Both the position numbers and the translations under genes were made by a program. Positions 50,901 through 61,414 of a stretch of DNA of 64,000 nucleotides are shown here, one piece after another. Source of the DNA: Nephrocerus scutellatus (taxonomy: Eukaryota; Arthropoda; Insecta; Diptera; Pipunculidae); contig OX352765.1 in assembly GCA_947095585.1 (NCBI GenBank), positions 23,590,254 to 23,654,253 on the forward strand. Direction: 5' to 3'. Each line of letters starts with the position of its first letter. The stretch's first letter is position 1. The notes under the pieces were generated by a model. It worked only from the letters and a program-made list of their open reading frames with translations, searched no databases and had not been told where the DNA came from.

Positions 50901-51561
50901 TTGGCCAATGAATTTCTGTGCTTCCAACAGTTTGACCAATAGTTAAAGAAATTGTAACCTCTAAAAAAATAGTAGTTAACAATTTTGGAACTGAAAACGT
51001 CTGGAGACATATAAGGAACAGAAAAAGCTTCATGTTCTGGCGTTCCTTCTTTTTCTATTAAACTTGTTCATTATGTGAGCATGAGCAGAGTTCAATGATA
51101 AGCACTTTGGCTGCTGATGAGCTATGGTTCGTGAATGCAGCTGCGACAGATCTCCATGAGCTGTGTTTGGTTTTGATGCAGGACTTTGTCCAGCGGCTGT
51201 AAGGGATATTTTTTTTGACAATAATAATACTGAGGCCTGACAGAAAGTAGGCAAAGAATTATTATATAAAGTAGGTAATGCGAACTATAGTTAGGCCTTC
51301 CATTAGGCCAAATCTGTAAAAACAACCTTCACAATAGCACTCTAACTGTGCTACAAATCCTTTTTTATTGCATCACATTATTGCGCGTGTAGTTCTAAGT
51401 TTTCTGCGAAGTAAACCACTACTGCTTTCTAGAATATTAATGACATGGTTTATTATAAATCCTTAGAATTATGAACATAAGATTTTGAAAAGTAGTAGTG
51501 TAGCAATTGTCCAGCTGGGTCTTTGAAATTCCAAAAAATAATGAGAAAATCCTTACCCATC

Positions 51562-52232
51562 CATTTATTCATTTATTCATTTATTCATTTATTCATTTAT
51601 TCATTTATTCATTTATTCATTTATTCATTTATTCATTTATTCATTTATTCATTTATTCATTTATTCATTTATTCATTTATTCATTTATTCATTTATTCAT
51701 TTATTCATTTATTCATTTATTCATTTATTCATTTATTCATTTATTCATTTATTCATTTATTCATTTATTCATTTATTCATTTATTCATTTATTCATTTAT
51801 TCATTTATTCATTTATTCATTTATTCATTTATTCATTTATTCATTTATTCATTTATTCATTTATTCATTTATTCATTTATTCATTTATTCATTTATTCAT
51901 TTATTCATTTATTCATTTATTCATTTATTCATTTATTCATTTATTCATTTATTCATTTATTCATTTATTCATTTATTCATTTATTCATTTATTCATTTAT
52001 TCATTTATTCATTTATTCATTTATTCATTTATTCATTTATTCATTTATTCATTTATTCATTTATTCATTTATTCATTTATTCATTTATTCATTTATTCAT
52101 TTATTCATTTATTCATTTATTCATTTATTCATTTATTCATTTATTCATTTATTCATTTATTCATTTATTCATTTATTCATTTATTCATTTATTCATTTAT
52201 TCATTTATTCATTTATTCATTTATTCATTTAT
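51562..52232 (+). repeat. Perfect 8-bp minisatellite (TCATTTAT)n, about 84 copies
   Basis: An uninterrupted run of TCATTTAT for about 671 bases. I see no substitution within it. All three + strand frames are open and read the same eight-residue cycle (HLFIYSFI), because 24 bases is three units and eight codons. The - strand has stops in every unit. It is intronic. Confidence 0.97.
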
Positions 52233-54529
52233 AACTCTTTTTGAGTACCTACTAAAACCTTGAAATAAACTTTATCCTCGAATATTCTTTCCTTGTTTTA
52301 CTGCAGGAAGTCGCAACAATAAATCGATTGCAATTTTCCCGGCCCTGATCCTGATTTACTGTAGTGAATCGTTCTTCGGGACTAAACCCGGAATTTAATT
52401 TAATTTTAAATTGCTCCAAATTCGCTTCTCTGCCATTCTGACGAATCCATTCAATTTAATTCAACACACATATAGATACATACGAGTAGAATCAACCAAC
52501 ATACAAGGTTTATGCTAACAGCGAGTTCTCTCGAACCGCTTTGATTATCCTGACGCAAGGATGATGAGGATCGCCGTCTAATGGCAAATTCACGTTGATA
52601 TCAAACGATTTTTGAATAAAGCTGAACCCACCTGCGCTGAAATGGAATAGACGCCCCCTACCCGACTCCACACCACAACCAAATGCTGTGTCATCAAAGC
52701 AGTAGCAACAAGCATGGCGCGGGGGGTGTGTTGCCAACTCATTTATTTCGCGTTGCAGATTGGATTTCTCCCTCATTTACATTTGCATTCTTTTCTGATC
52801 TGAGCTGCTATGGCAAAGTGGGAGTGTATGGCAGGAAATAAATCAATGCTTCACATATACACGCTCATAGCCAGTATTAAAGCAAAAAAAAAAGTGGACA
52901 AAAATGAACAACTAAGTACACATCACGTATTCGAATTGAAGAAGAAACTAGCAACAGATACTTCTATAACCTCATCCATTTAAGTCTGTTGGTGTATGTA
53001 TTTGTTACATTAGCCTGGCCTATCCTTCCGCCTTCCTACGGTTGCCAAATAAAATCGAGCGCAAGTCCTTATTTTGAGTGATGTCAATTAGATTGATTTG
53101 ATCAGCGATTTATCTCTCTCTTTCTCTCATTCTCTCTCACTCCCTTTCACGCGATGTTAGGTTGACAAACCGAATTTGGATCTCAATCGAAATTCCACAT
53201 GTTCCTATCGTGATATATCCATCAGTTAGTGTGTCGGTCGCAATGGCTGTTGGTGAGCCACTGCCCTCACCCTCCATGGCATTTCAAGGGAAATATTTTG
53301 TCAGGATTTTGGCAAACGGTTCCGTTGAGTCCTTTTTATCAAGGGTAAAATCGTGCGATGCATATCACGAAAGGGAAGTTGAGTTTGAACAAACAGATTG
53401 TTTGTGTGTGTGTGTGAGCTGGTGAGAAGTGCCGTGCGTACAGTGAACAAACGAATGAATACGAGTATCCTGTAAATTCTACATCCTGTATCCGCACAGT
53501 AAATCACGTCGCACATTAAGTTGCGACTTGCGAGTGGTATTTTCCCAACTCAACACGCAGTGGGGCCCGATCTGTGTTACATTCAGAGTTGGGACCGTTG
53601 TTCATGATTTTCAAAGTAAAAAACTTCTTAAAATAAATAAAATATTCAAATCTTCCGATCACAAACCAAAACAAAACCCCATTAACAGCTTTCAATATTT
53701 CAAAATGCAACACCTTTGCAATATGTGGGGTTGAGCGTGGAAATCTAAGGGTCTCATGCTAGCAAGTGTCTCATGTTGAAGAAAACTGTCGAGGGCTTCA
53801 GTGACTCAATTACAGAACTTTGATTCATTATGTTACAACAAAGGAAGAGCAACAGTGATACGAGAAACTTATTTTGATAAACTGCAATTGTCTTATAGCG
53901 CAGTAAGAAAAAGAGTTAATCTTCGTGAGCTTCAGTGTCTCAATAAACAAACCTTGATTCATAATGTAAGAACATAAGAGAGAAAGAGAGAGAGAGAGAC
54001 AGCGAGAAAAGGATAAAAGAAACTTAATAACTTGCATGCAACGTTTAGAACTGCAAGCTAGTTACAGAGAGCAGACACACTCATTTTTCTTAATGAACCT
54101 GAGTTTTCTCATTTAGTTTTGGTTTTTGAAGCCTACAAGACTCTGGATATCTTTGAGGAATAAGATCGTCTCAAGGCTGTAATGTTTCGGCCTCTTCTAG
54201 TTAGAGATGGGACTCTGAAGAGTCTCTAGAGATGGGCTTAACTTATTTAGTCTCGTCAGTTTACTACTTTAACGTTTTTATGTTCGTTGAGAGATATCAA
54301 GGAGTCTAAGTTGTATATAACCAAATTTGACAGTCTACCGATTATAAATATTTGAATAGATTACGAGTTGGTGGCTCTGATAACCTTTTTGGCAGTTTCG
54401 ACTTCATATTTCCGTTTGCTTAAAAATCTCATCATCTTACTTCTTACATCTTAATGGGTAATCGGCGTTCTACGAAGGATCTATCTGATTAAAATTAAAG
54501 GACTTACAAAAGATCATTACTTCGTGGCG

Positions 54530-55790
54530 GATAGAGAGAAAGAGAGAGCAAGAAATAAAAAAAGGAAGAAACTGTTGTTCATAGAGGAAGGAGAAAGAAA
54601 GAAAGTGAAAACGGGAGAGGGGAGGAATGTGCATTAAATACGAGTGAGCGAAAGAAATAGAACTATTAAGAGAATAGGGAAAGAGATATCAAAGAGAGAT
54701 AGAAAGAATGAGACAGATAAAAAGAAGGAATAACAGGCGGAGAGAGAGAGAGAGAAAGTGAAGAAAAGAAAAAGAGAAAAACTATGTGACAGTGAGATTT
54801 TTATTTCTACAGAAAAAGAAAGAGAGTTATAACGAGAGAGATAGAGCGAGTTCTACTTCTTAATCCGTAACTAATAAAGGGGAGAAATATAGAGTGAATA
54901 TGAGGGAAAGAAAGAATTAGAGAGAGAAAAAGATATATAATAAGGGAGAGAAGAGGAAGAAATTAAATATAGATAAAGCAACACAAAGAGAAAGGGAGAG
55001 ATCCACAGCTACAAAAAGATAAAGAAATAAGAAAGAATGAGAGAGGCAGAGAGAGAAAAAACAAAAATACCAAATACACAAAGAGAAAGGGAGAGATCCA
55101 CAGCTACAAAAAGATAAAGAAATAAGAAAGAATGAGAGAGGCAGAGAGAGAAAAAACAAAAATACCAAGAGTTGGACTTCTCAATTAGCCACGAATAAAA
55201 GAGAGAGATATAGAATGAATCAGAGAGCGAAAGAATAAGAGACAGGAGAGAGAGAGATTAAATAGAGAGAAAACAAGACAGAGAAATAGATACATCGTCT
55301 TCTACAAAAAGGTGGAAAGATAAAGAAAGAATAAGAGGAGCATAGGAGATACATAAATAAAGAGAGAGAGAGTTATATTTTTCAATCCGCCACGAATAAA
55401 TAAGATAGACAGAACGCATAAAAGTTAGAGAGAGAGAGAGTGATAAAATGAGAGGTGTGAAAGAGATATAAGAAGGTAGAGAAAGTAGAGAAGAGATAGA
55501 AAATAAATAGAGAGAGGGCAAGACTGATAAAAAGAAAGAGATCTATTTCAAGTAAAAGAGAGAGAGATAAAGAAAGAATGAGAAAGGTTGAGAGATAGTT
55601 CAACTTCCTAATCTGTTACGAATAAAAGAGGGAGAGATATATAGAACGAATAAGAGAGAGACATATATTCTCTCTCTTATTCGTTCTATCTATCTATCTA
55701 TCTATCTCTTTCCCTCTATCTATCTTTCTCTCTTTTATTCGTTCTATCTCTTTCATATCAAGAGAGAAAGATAAAAATTCTACTTCTCAA
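54530..55790 (+). repeat. Purine-rich (GAGA/AAAG) tract with longer repeat units
   Basis: More than 1.2 kb of the + strand is nearly all A and G. Superimposed are diverged blocks starting with (G/T)TCTACTTCTTAATCCGT followed by AA(C/T)GAATAAA. They lie near 54848, 55170, 55371, 55597 and 55774. There is also a near-exact 95-bp tandem duplication (54981-55075 and 55076-55168). A short pyrimidine-rich inversion lies at about 55669-55755. Confidence 0.9.
55641..55689. repeat. Perfect hairpin, 21-bp arms
   Basis: The left arm ATAGAACGAATAAGAGAGAG(A) at 55641-55661 is the exact reverse complement of 55669-55689. A 7-base spacer, CATATAT, separates them. The hairpin marks the point where the purine tract flips to the pyrimidine strand. 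Confidence 0.95.
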
Positions 55791-57939
55791 TCGGTAATTG
55801 AGCTACCTGCTGACAACAGTAATTCTTTTCCTGTTTTCCAAGCCGATGCCACTTGTCCTCTTCTTCGGCTCTTAAACTGTTCCGTACTTCGCCCTATTGT
55901 CATCACCTCAAGAAAAAGCGGAACGACCATCATCACAAAGCGATTTGATTCCAAATCAAATTTTGCACTCGGAGGTTAATTCCTTATCGTTAATTTAAAC
56001 CGGGGGTTGTTTCCCTTTCTAATGTGCCCGCAGAAATTGCATAATTTTTTAATTCACTGAACGCTCCTGTTTTTCTGCCACGACGCAAACTACCTTTTCA
56101 CAGTTGTAGTTACCGCCATCACCACCGCCATATCGTCGTACGATGACAGTCTGTCGCAGTGTTACCGAGCAGCCACGCACATCCAGCCTTTCGATTACAA
56201 AACATGCGAAGCTGCGTGACGTGTGTATATCAATCAAAAATCCACCAGCGCGCTTTTGCAGTCGTTTTGACAAATTTAAATAGCGCCATCTAGACGGTTA
56301 GAATTAATCGGTTTTCATCGTTGGGGATCAGCCTTTCGGCACAAGGACACCAACGCATATGGGTACTAGCGAGAGAGAAATACGAATAAAATGATTTAGG
56401 CCGGGAGCAATGGTGGGAAAGGCGTGGAACAAAGGGCCAGCGAAAGTGCTGCCGAGCTCTCCTCCATAACACACACAAACAAACATACCTTAACGAGCTT
56501 ATCAATTTACAGTACAAAAAAAAATCCCCAAAATTCTATTTGATTTATTTTATTGTGGCAGACAAATGTGCGGTTCGCTTTATCGTCCTGTCGTAACACT
56601 TTCGTTCCGCCTGTTCCTGGGGTGTTCTGTCAGTGCGGCACTTATGTGTCGTTTTCGATTTTTTTTCTCCATTTAAGTGGATGACATTTTTATATGGACG
56701 CATGAAGTAAATGTCCTTACCTTGAAGGGGATGCCTATGGAGGAGAGTCCCTCCATTGTGGAAAAAATACAACAAACTTTACTTTCTTTTGTTGGTTACC
56801 GCGCGCGCGTGTTGGCCCCTCGAGTCTGACGATAGAGGGCTTTGATACCCTTTGATTACGTGCAATATAACCCCCATCCACACCTCACCATTACAGCAAC
56901 TCATGTCTGCTCGCTGCTCCTTTCATAGACATAGAGTTGCCGCGCGTTGATAACTTTGTAACACATTGCAATCAAAGGAACGTTCCGACATGCCGACACT
57001 TGTTTGAGGCGGCGCGGCGTGGCGCGCTGGGCGACGACAAATTGCAATTGCCATTCAATGACAACAATAATTGCGATGCACACACGCTACATATGTTTAT
57101 ACAACAAAAAGAGCTCAAGCAACAAACTGCAGGTTGTCTGGCATATCGCAATTATCAAGTCATCGAGTAGTACGAGTGATTGCGTGACTGCTAAGTCGCG
57201 AGTTTGAGAATCATTATTTGTTGTTGTTATCCCAGTGATGTGCTGTTCAGATCTGCGGTGCGGGTGGTGGTATGAATAGTTATTGTTCTTTGCAACTTTG
57301 TTGCAAGCGCACCCCCTCCGACAATGTAAGTGAGCGGTTTTTAAATTTTATGAGTCAAGCTCGACGTCGAGATGTTGTGTGTTGTCATTCTGCACTTCAA
57401 CATTAGAAAGAAACCGCGCACTGCGCTTTGACTGCTGCAGTTCAAACGTTTCGCCTTTGAGGAAGACACAATCATTGGGTTATGTATTTTACTCACAGAT
57501 TGGGGTAATTTCAAGTTCATTTTGGAAAATTCTCAATTTTCTGTTATCTTTTAAGTGCGTTCGCGAGCCGATTGAAGAATTTCTCGAGCGCCTTCAGTTG
57601 CCAGCTTTGATCAGCACGGCAAAGTTTTGCAAAATAATTGCTTTTTCAACAATCAATGAGACGACGACATTGTTACAAGGGTACGTTGTTATCCGACTAC
57701 TCAGAACAAGTGGAACGGACAGCAGATGTCACCCCGACGAACTTGGTTCTGCTTAGCTTATAATACTTTAGTACGGATGGGAGTTTTATTTTCATCGTTT
57801 CCTCTATCTTCAGATTGGATCTGTCTAAGCCCAAAGGTCTTCGAATAATTGATCTTCCGGATTCTAAATTTCAGTGCTCGATTTTAATTCTTAACTTTGA
57901 CACCAATAAAAATGAAAGAATGGGCACTAGTTGAATGTT

Positions 57940-58150
57940 AATCCAAGGGTTTTGTTTTCCAATCACGATCTGTTCTGCAGATTTTTAAAAAATGAAAAAT
58001 TAACTTTATCCGCACGATCGTATTGACTTTTTTATGGTTAAACGAACTTTGTCAAATAATTTATTAAACAGCATGAACAGAATGGGACACAGAGTATAGT
58101 CCTGTGGAACACCGGAGTAATTGTGGTAGCCAAAAGAAAAATAAAACAAC
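57940..58150 (-). mobile_element. LINE reverse-transcriptase fragment, degenerate
   Basis: The - strand reads YHNYSGVPQDYTLCPILFML, then FNKLFDKVRLT. After a frame change it reads RADKVNFSFFK where the YADD active-site motif would be expected. GVPQG..LGP.LF.LF is the RT pattern. The identification rests on these two motifs and their spacing. Confidence 0.5.
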
Positions 58151-58504
58151 CTTTAGTTTACCTTTCAAGTAATTGATGGGCCTTGCTATATTTTCTCTAA
58201 TACGTGGTCAAACTGCTTGTCGGAGACCGGTTATAAATTCTTATACTTATTGGCGCAGGTGCACCGTTCACCGTAGGACTTTGCTTGGTTGGTTGAAATA
58301 GTCGTGGCAGTTAAGTCCTACATGTGGGATCCCGAACTATCTCATTCATCCTCCCATAATTGCAGCATTAATTCATTGATTTGCTGGTGCTGGTGTAAGC
58401 GATTCACAATGTCATCGCAGTGGTGCCTGTATGATTCTGAGGGCAGTTTTAAGCCGGACTCTGCTGACTTCTTAAGCATCCAAATTGGTTGGGTACGCTG
58501 TACC

Positions 58505-59880
58505 AATACATAATCCCAAATTAACAAAATCGCAACATACAGAATCCCAACTTACAAACTCCAATTTTGTCAAATGTTCTAATCCTTAAAAATTTTTTTT
58601 AACATCAATAATTAAAAAAAATTTTTCTTAAAATTTTTCTTAAAATCCCAACATACAAAATCCTGCTGTCAAATGTTCCCATCTTAAAACTTATTTCTAA
58701 CATTAATAAAAAAATCCGGATTTCGTGCATTGGGATTCTGTAATTTGGGATTTTGAATTTGAAATTTATTTTCTTAAAATCCCAACTTTCAAAATCAAAT
58801 TGTCAAATGTTCCTATCTTTTAACTCATTTCTAACATCAATAAAAAAACTCTGGATTCCCTGCATAAGAATTCTGTAATTTGGGATTTTGAATTTTAAAT
58901 ATATATTTTCTTAAAATCCCAACACACAAAATCCTGCTGTCAAATGTTCGCATCTTAAAACTTATTTCTAACATTAATAAAAAAAATCCGGATTTCGTGC
59001 ATTGGGATTCTGTAATTTGGGATTTTGAATTTGAAATTTATTTTCTTAAAATCCCAACCTTCAAAATCCTATTGTCAAATGTTCCTATCTTTTAACTCAT
59101 TAAAAAAAAACATCAATAAAAAAAATCTGGATTCCCTGCATAAGAATTCTGTAATTTGGGATTTTGAATTTTAAATATATATTTTCTTAAAATCCCAACA
59201 CACAAAATCCTGCTGTCAAATGTTCGCATCTTAAAACTTATTTCTAACATTAATAAAAAAAATCAGGATTTCGTGCATTGGGATTCTGTAATTTGGGATT
59301 TTGAATTTGAAATTTATTTTCTTAAAATCCCAACTTTCAAAATCCTATTGTCAAATGTTCCCATCTTTTAACTCATTTCTAACATTAATAAAAAAATCCG
59401 GATTTCGTGCATTGGGATTCTGTAATTTGGGATTTTGAATTTGAAATATATTTTCTTAAAATCCCAACATACAAAATCCTGCTGTCAAATGATCCTATCT
59501 TTTAACTCATTTCTAACATCAATAAAAAAAAATCTGGATTCCCTGCATAAGAATTCTGTAATTTGGGATTTTGAAATTTATTTTCTTAAAATCCAAACAT
59601 ACAAAATCCTGCTGTCAAATGTTCGCATCTTAAAACTTATTTCTAACATTAATAAAAAAATCCGGATTTCGTGCATTGGGATTCTGTAATTTGGGATTTT
59701 GAATTTGAAATTTATTTTCTTAAAATCCCAACTTTCAAAATCCTATTGTCAAATGTTCCCATCTTTTAACTCATTTCTAACATCAATAAAAAAAAATCTA
59801 GATTCCCTGCATTAGAATTCTGTAATTTGGGATTTTGGTTTTGAGATTTATTTTCTTAATATCCGAACTTACAAAATCCA
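58505..59880 (+). repeat. About 134-bp satellite in dimeric (A/B) arrangement
   Basis: TTAAAATCCCAAC recurs near 58641, 58771, 58909, 59043, 59185, 59320, 59454, 59584 and 59718, which is 130-142 bases apart. Type A has CCTGCTGTCAAATG...CTTAAAACTTA and ends GATTTCGTGCATTGGGATTC. Type B has CCTATTGTCAAATG...CTTTTAACTCA and ends GATTCCCTGCATAAGAATTC. A and B alternate through the left half, so the real period is about 270 bases. The monomers at 59320 and 59454 are recombinants. Each monomer carries AAAATCCCAA and TGGGATTTTG at its ends and so relates to the block at 3228-4535. Confidence 0.9.
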
Positions 59881-60165
59881 TCTGTCAGATGTTTCCATCA
59901 ATTTTTTAAAAATGCACAAGATTTTCTTCAAATTTTATATCTATGTGTACCTCCGGTGGAAAACACTTTCGTAAAAATTTAATAGTGATCGGGTGATTTT
60001 TTAAAAAAATTACCCAAGTTTCTTTAAATTTTATACACATGCGTATCGCCGATAAACAACACTTTTAGTAAAAATTCGGAAGCTCCCATATAATTTTTTT
60101 TAAATTTGCCCCGATTTTATTCAAACTTTGCAAACATGTGTATCTTCGATTAGAGAATTTATTTC
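59881..60165 (+). repeat. Terminal block of the composite dispersed repeat
   Basis: Three diverged modules occur of the type TTTTATACACATGCGTATCG, CGATAAACAACACTTT and TAAAAATTCGGAAGCTCCCA. The last is followed by CCCGATTTTATTCAAACTTT and GCAAACATGTGTATCTTCGA. The same module is found at 36000-36310 and, inverted, at 30640-30845. It sits next to the TGGGATT array, as at 30200-30845. Confidence 0.65.
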
Positions 60166-60980
60166 TTGTTATTTGTAATTTCTTTAATTACCCTCGAAGT
60201 AGCTCTTCTTGTTGGCTTAGGTGTTGCTGTTGAGGTCATTGTCTATCCCCCTTAATCTCTGTCTAAACAATGACCTCAACAGCAACACCAACAAGACAAC
60301 TACAACAGCTACATGGATCGCGTGACCCCGGCGCCTTTAAATCGTGTCAATGATCTGATCTTCCCGCCGGTGCTGGTGGTGATCGTAAAACACAAGCATT
60401 TGTCCATGGAGGGCAAACTGCGCACACACCATATGCCTCACCCAAAACACATGCACACATACCAATGCGATATATAACAAATAACGTCCAACAACGCGAT
60501 CATAATACATCAAACCAAACTCCCGCGGTGAGTTACGACGTGCGCCCAGTCCAGCAAAATGAAAAGCCAGGCGATGGCGATACGTTACATATGCAGCATA
60601 TTGTGACGTACGCGTCTAACTTGGTTGATGGCGTCCTGTGTTGCCTTAATAAAGTTATGAAATATTTTTGTTGGACTACGGAGTATTGCACACGACTGGA
60701 ACTGGAACTGAAAGTGGCATCATGACTCTGATGCGGGTTCCCGCGGCTCCCACATGTGGCGAATGCCTTTTGTTGGAATTTATTATCGAGCGGCGCTAAA
60801 TTCTGATCGCTTACTCATCTTTTAGTGGTGTTTTGTTATTGTTGTATTTGGCTGATAATAGAAATATCCTTTGCCTTTTTTTTTTGCCCACATGTTCCTT
60901 TCCTTCCTTCCTTCCTTTCAACCACATTCTCACTTTTGTTGTTTTTGGTTTTTTTTTCTTCATTTCCATTTTCATTTCAG

Positions 60981-61414
60981 TTATGGCGCCGGTTATGATT
61001 TAGCTGCTCGAAGGAAGAATGCAACGCGCGAGTCAACAGCGACCCTAAAAGCCTGGCTGAACGAGCACAAAAAGAATCCCTACCCCACCAAGGGTGAGAA
61101 GATCATGTTGGCGATAATTACCAAGATGACCTTAACGCAGGTCTCCACATGGTTTGCCAATGCCCGGCGGCGCCTGAAAAAGGAGAACAAAATGACATGG
61201 GAACCGAAGAATAAAACCGACGATGATGACGATGCGATGGTCTCCGATGAGGAAAAGGAAAAGGACGACATCGATTCGGAAAAGTCGTCATCAGTGCATC
61301 GCGGCAGCAGTGCTGGCGGTGGTGGAGGTGGTGTAGGCAGCGGTAGCGTTGGCGTCGGTGTAATAGGCGTTGGCGGTGGTGTTCCTGCTGGAGTCATTGG
61401 TGATCATCACAAAG
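60981..61414 (+). CDS. caup: Iroquois-class homeobox exon: TALE homeodomain (partial CDS)
   Basis: This exon has 434 bases. The first base completes a Gly codon from 33942, then 144 codons follow, then one base of the next codon. The acceptor is CATTTCAG before 60981. The donor is GTAAGG at 61415. Residues 9-70 (61006-61191) form a 62-residue TALE homeodomain with the loop NPYPTKGEK and recognition helix [13 protein letters not shown]. The Ala after WF (position 50) is characteristic of Iroquois proteins. WEPKN is followed by an acidic stretch ([17 protein letters not shown], residues 80-97), then Ser-rich and Gly-rich linkers. The start [20 protein letters not shown] and the KNKTDDDDD follow-on match, from memory, the ara/caup type and not mirror. 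The protein binds DNA in the nucleus. The Iro box is not in this exon and must lie downstream. Intron retention adds 19 residues before TGA at 61471-61473. Confidence 0.95.

Larger units (their letters stand above)
33943..60980 (+). other. Intron of about 27.0 kb between Iroquois exons
   Basis: It is bounded by GTAAGT and a TTTTCATTTCAG acceptor. The listed repeats and LINE remnants occupy perhaps a fifth of it. The stretches 36400-42500, 43860-46100, 48000-51560, 52260-54500, 55800-57900 and 60170-60960 show no recognisable gene, only short overlapping open frames, CA/GT runs and small repeats. One of these is a 16-bp triplicate, CTCACGATATCACGCA, at about 36920-36970. Confidence 0.85.

Noticed and set aside
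51507..52263. Open frames of about 245 codons across the TCATTTAT array
   Set aside because: They exist only because the 8-bp unit lacks stops on the + strand; all three frames give the same eight-residue cycle.
11250..61414. Assignment of the homeobox gene to mirror
   Set aside because: The start of the homeodomain ([17 protein letters not shown]) and the following KNKTDDDDD match the ara/caup type as I recall it; mirror has a different lead-in and follow-on.
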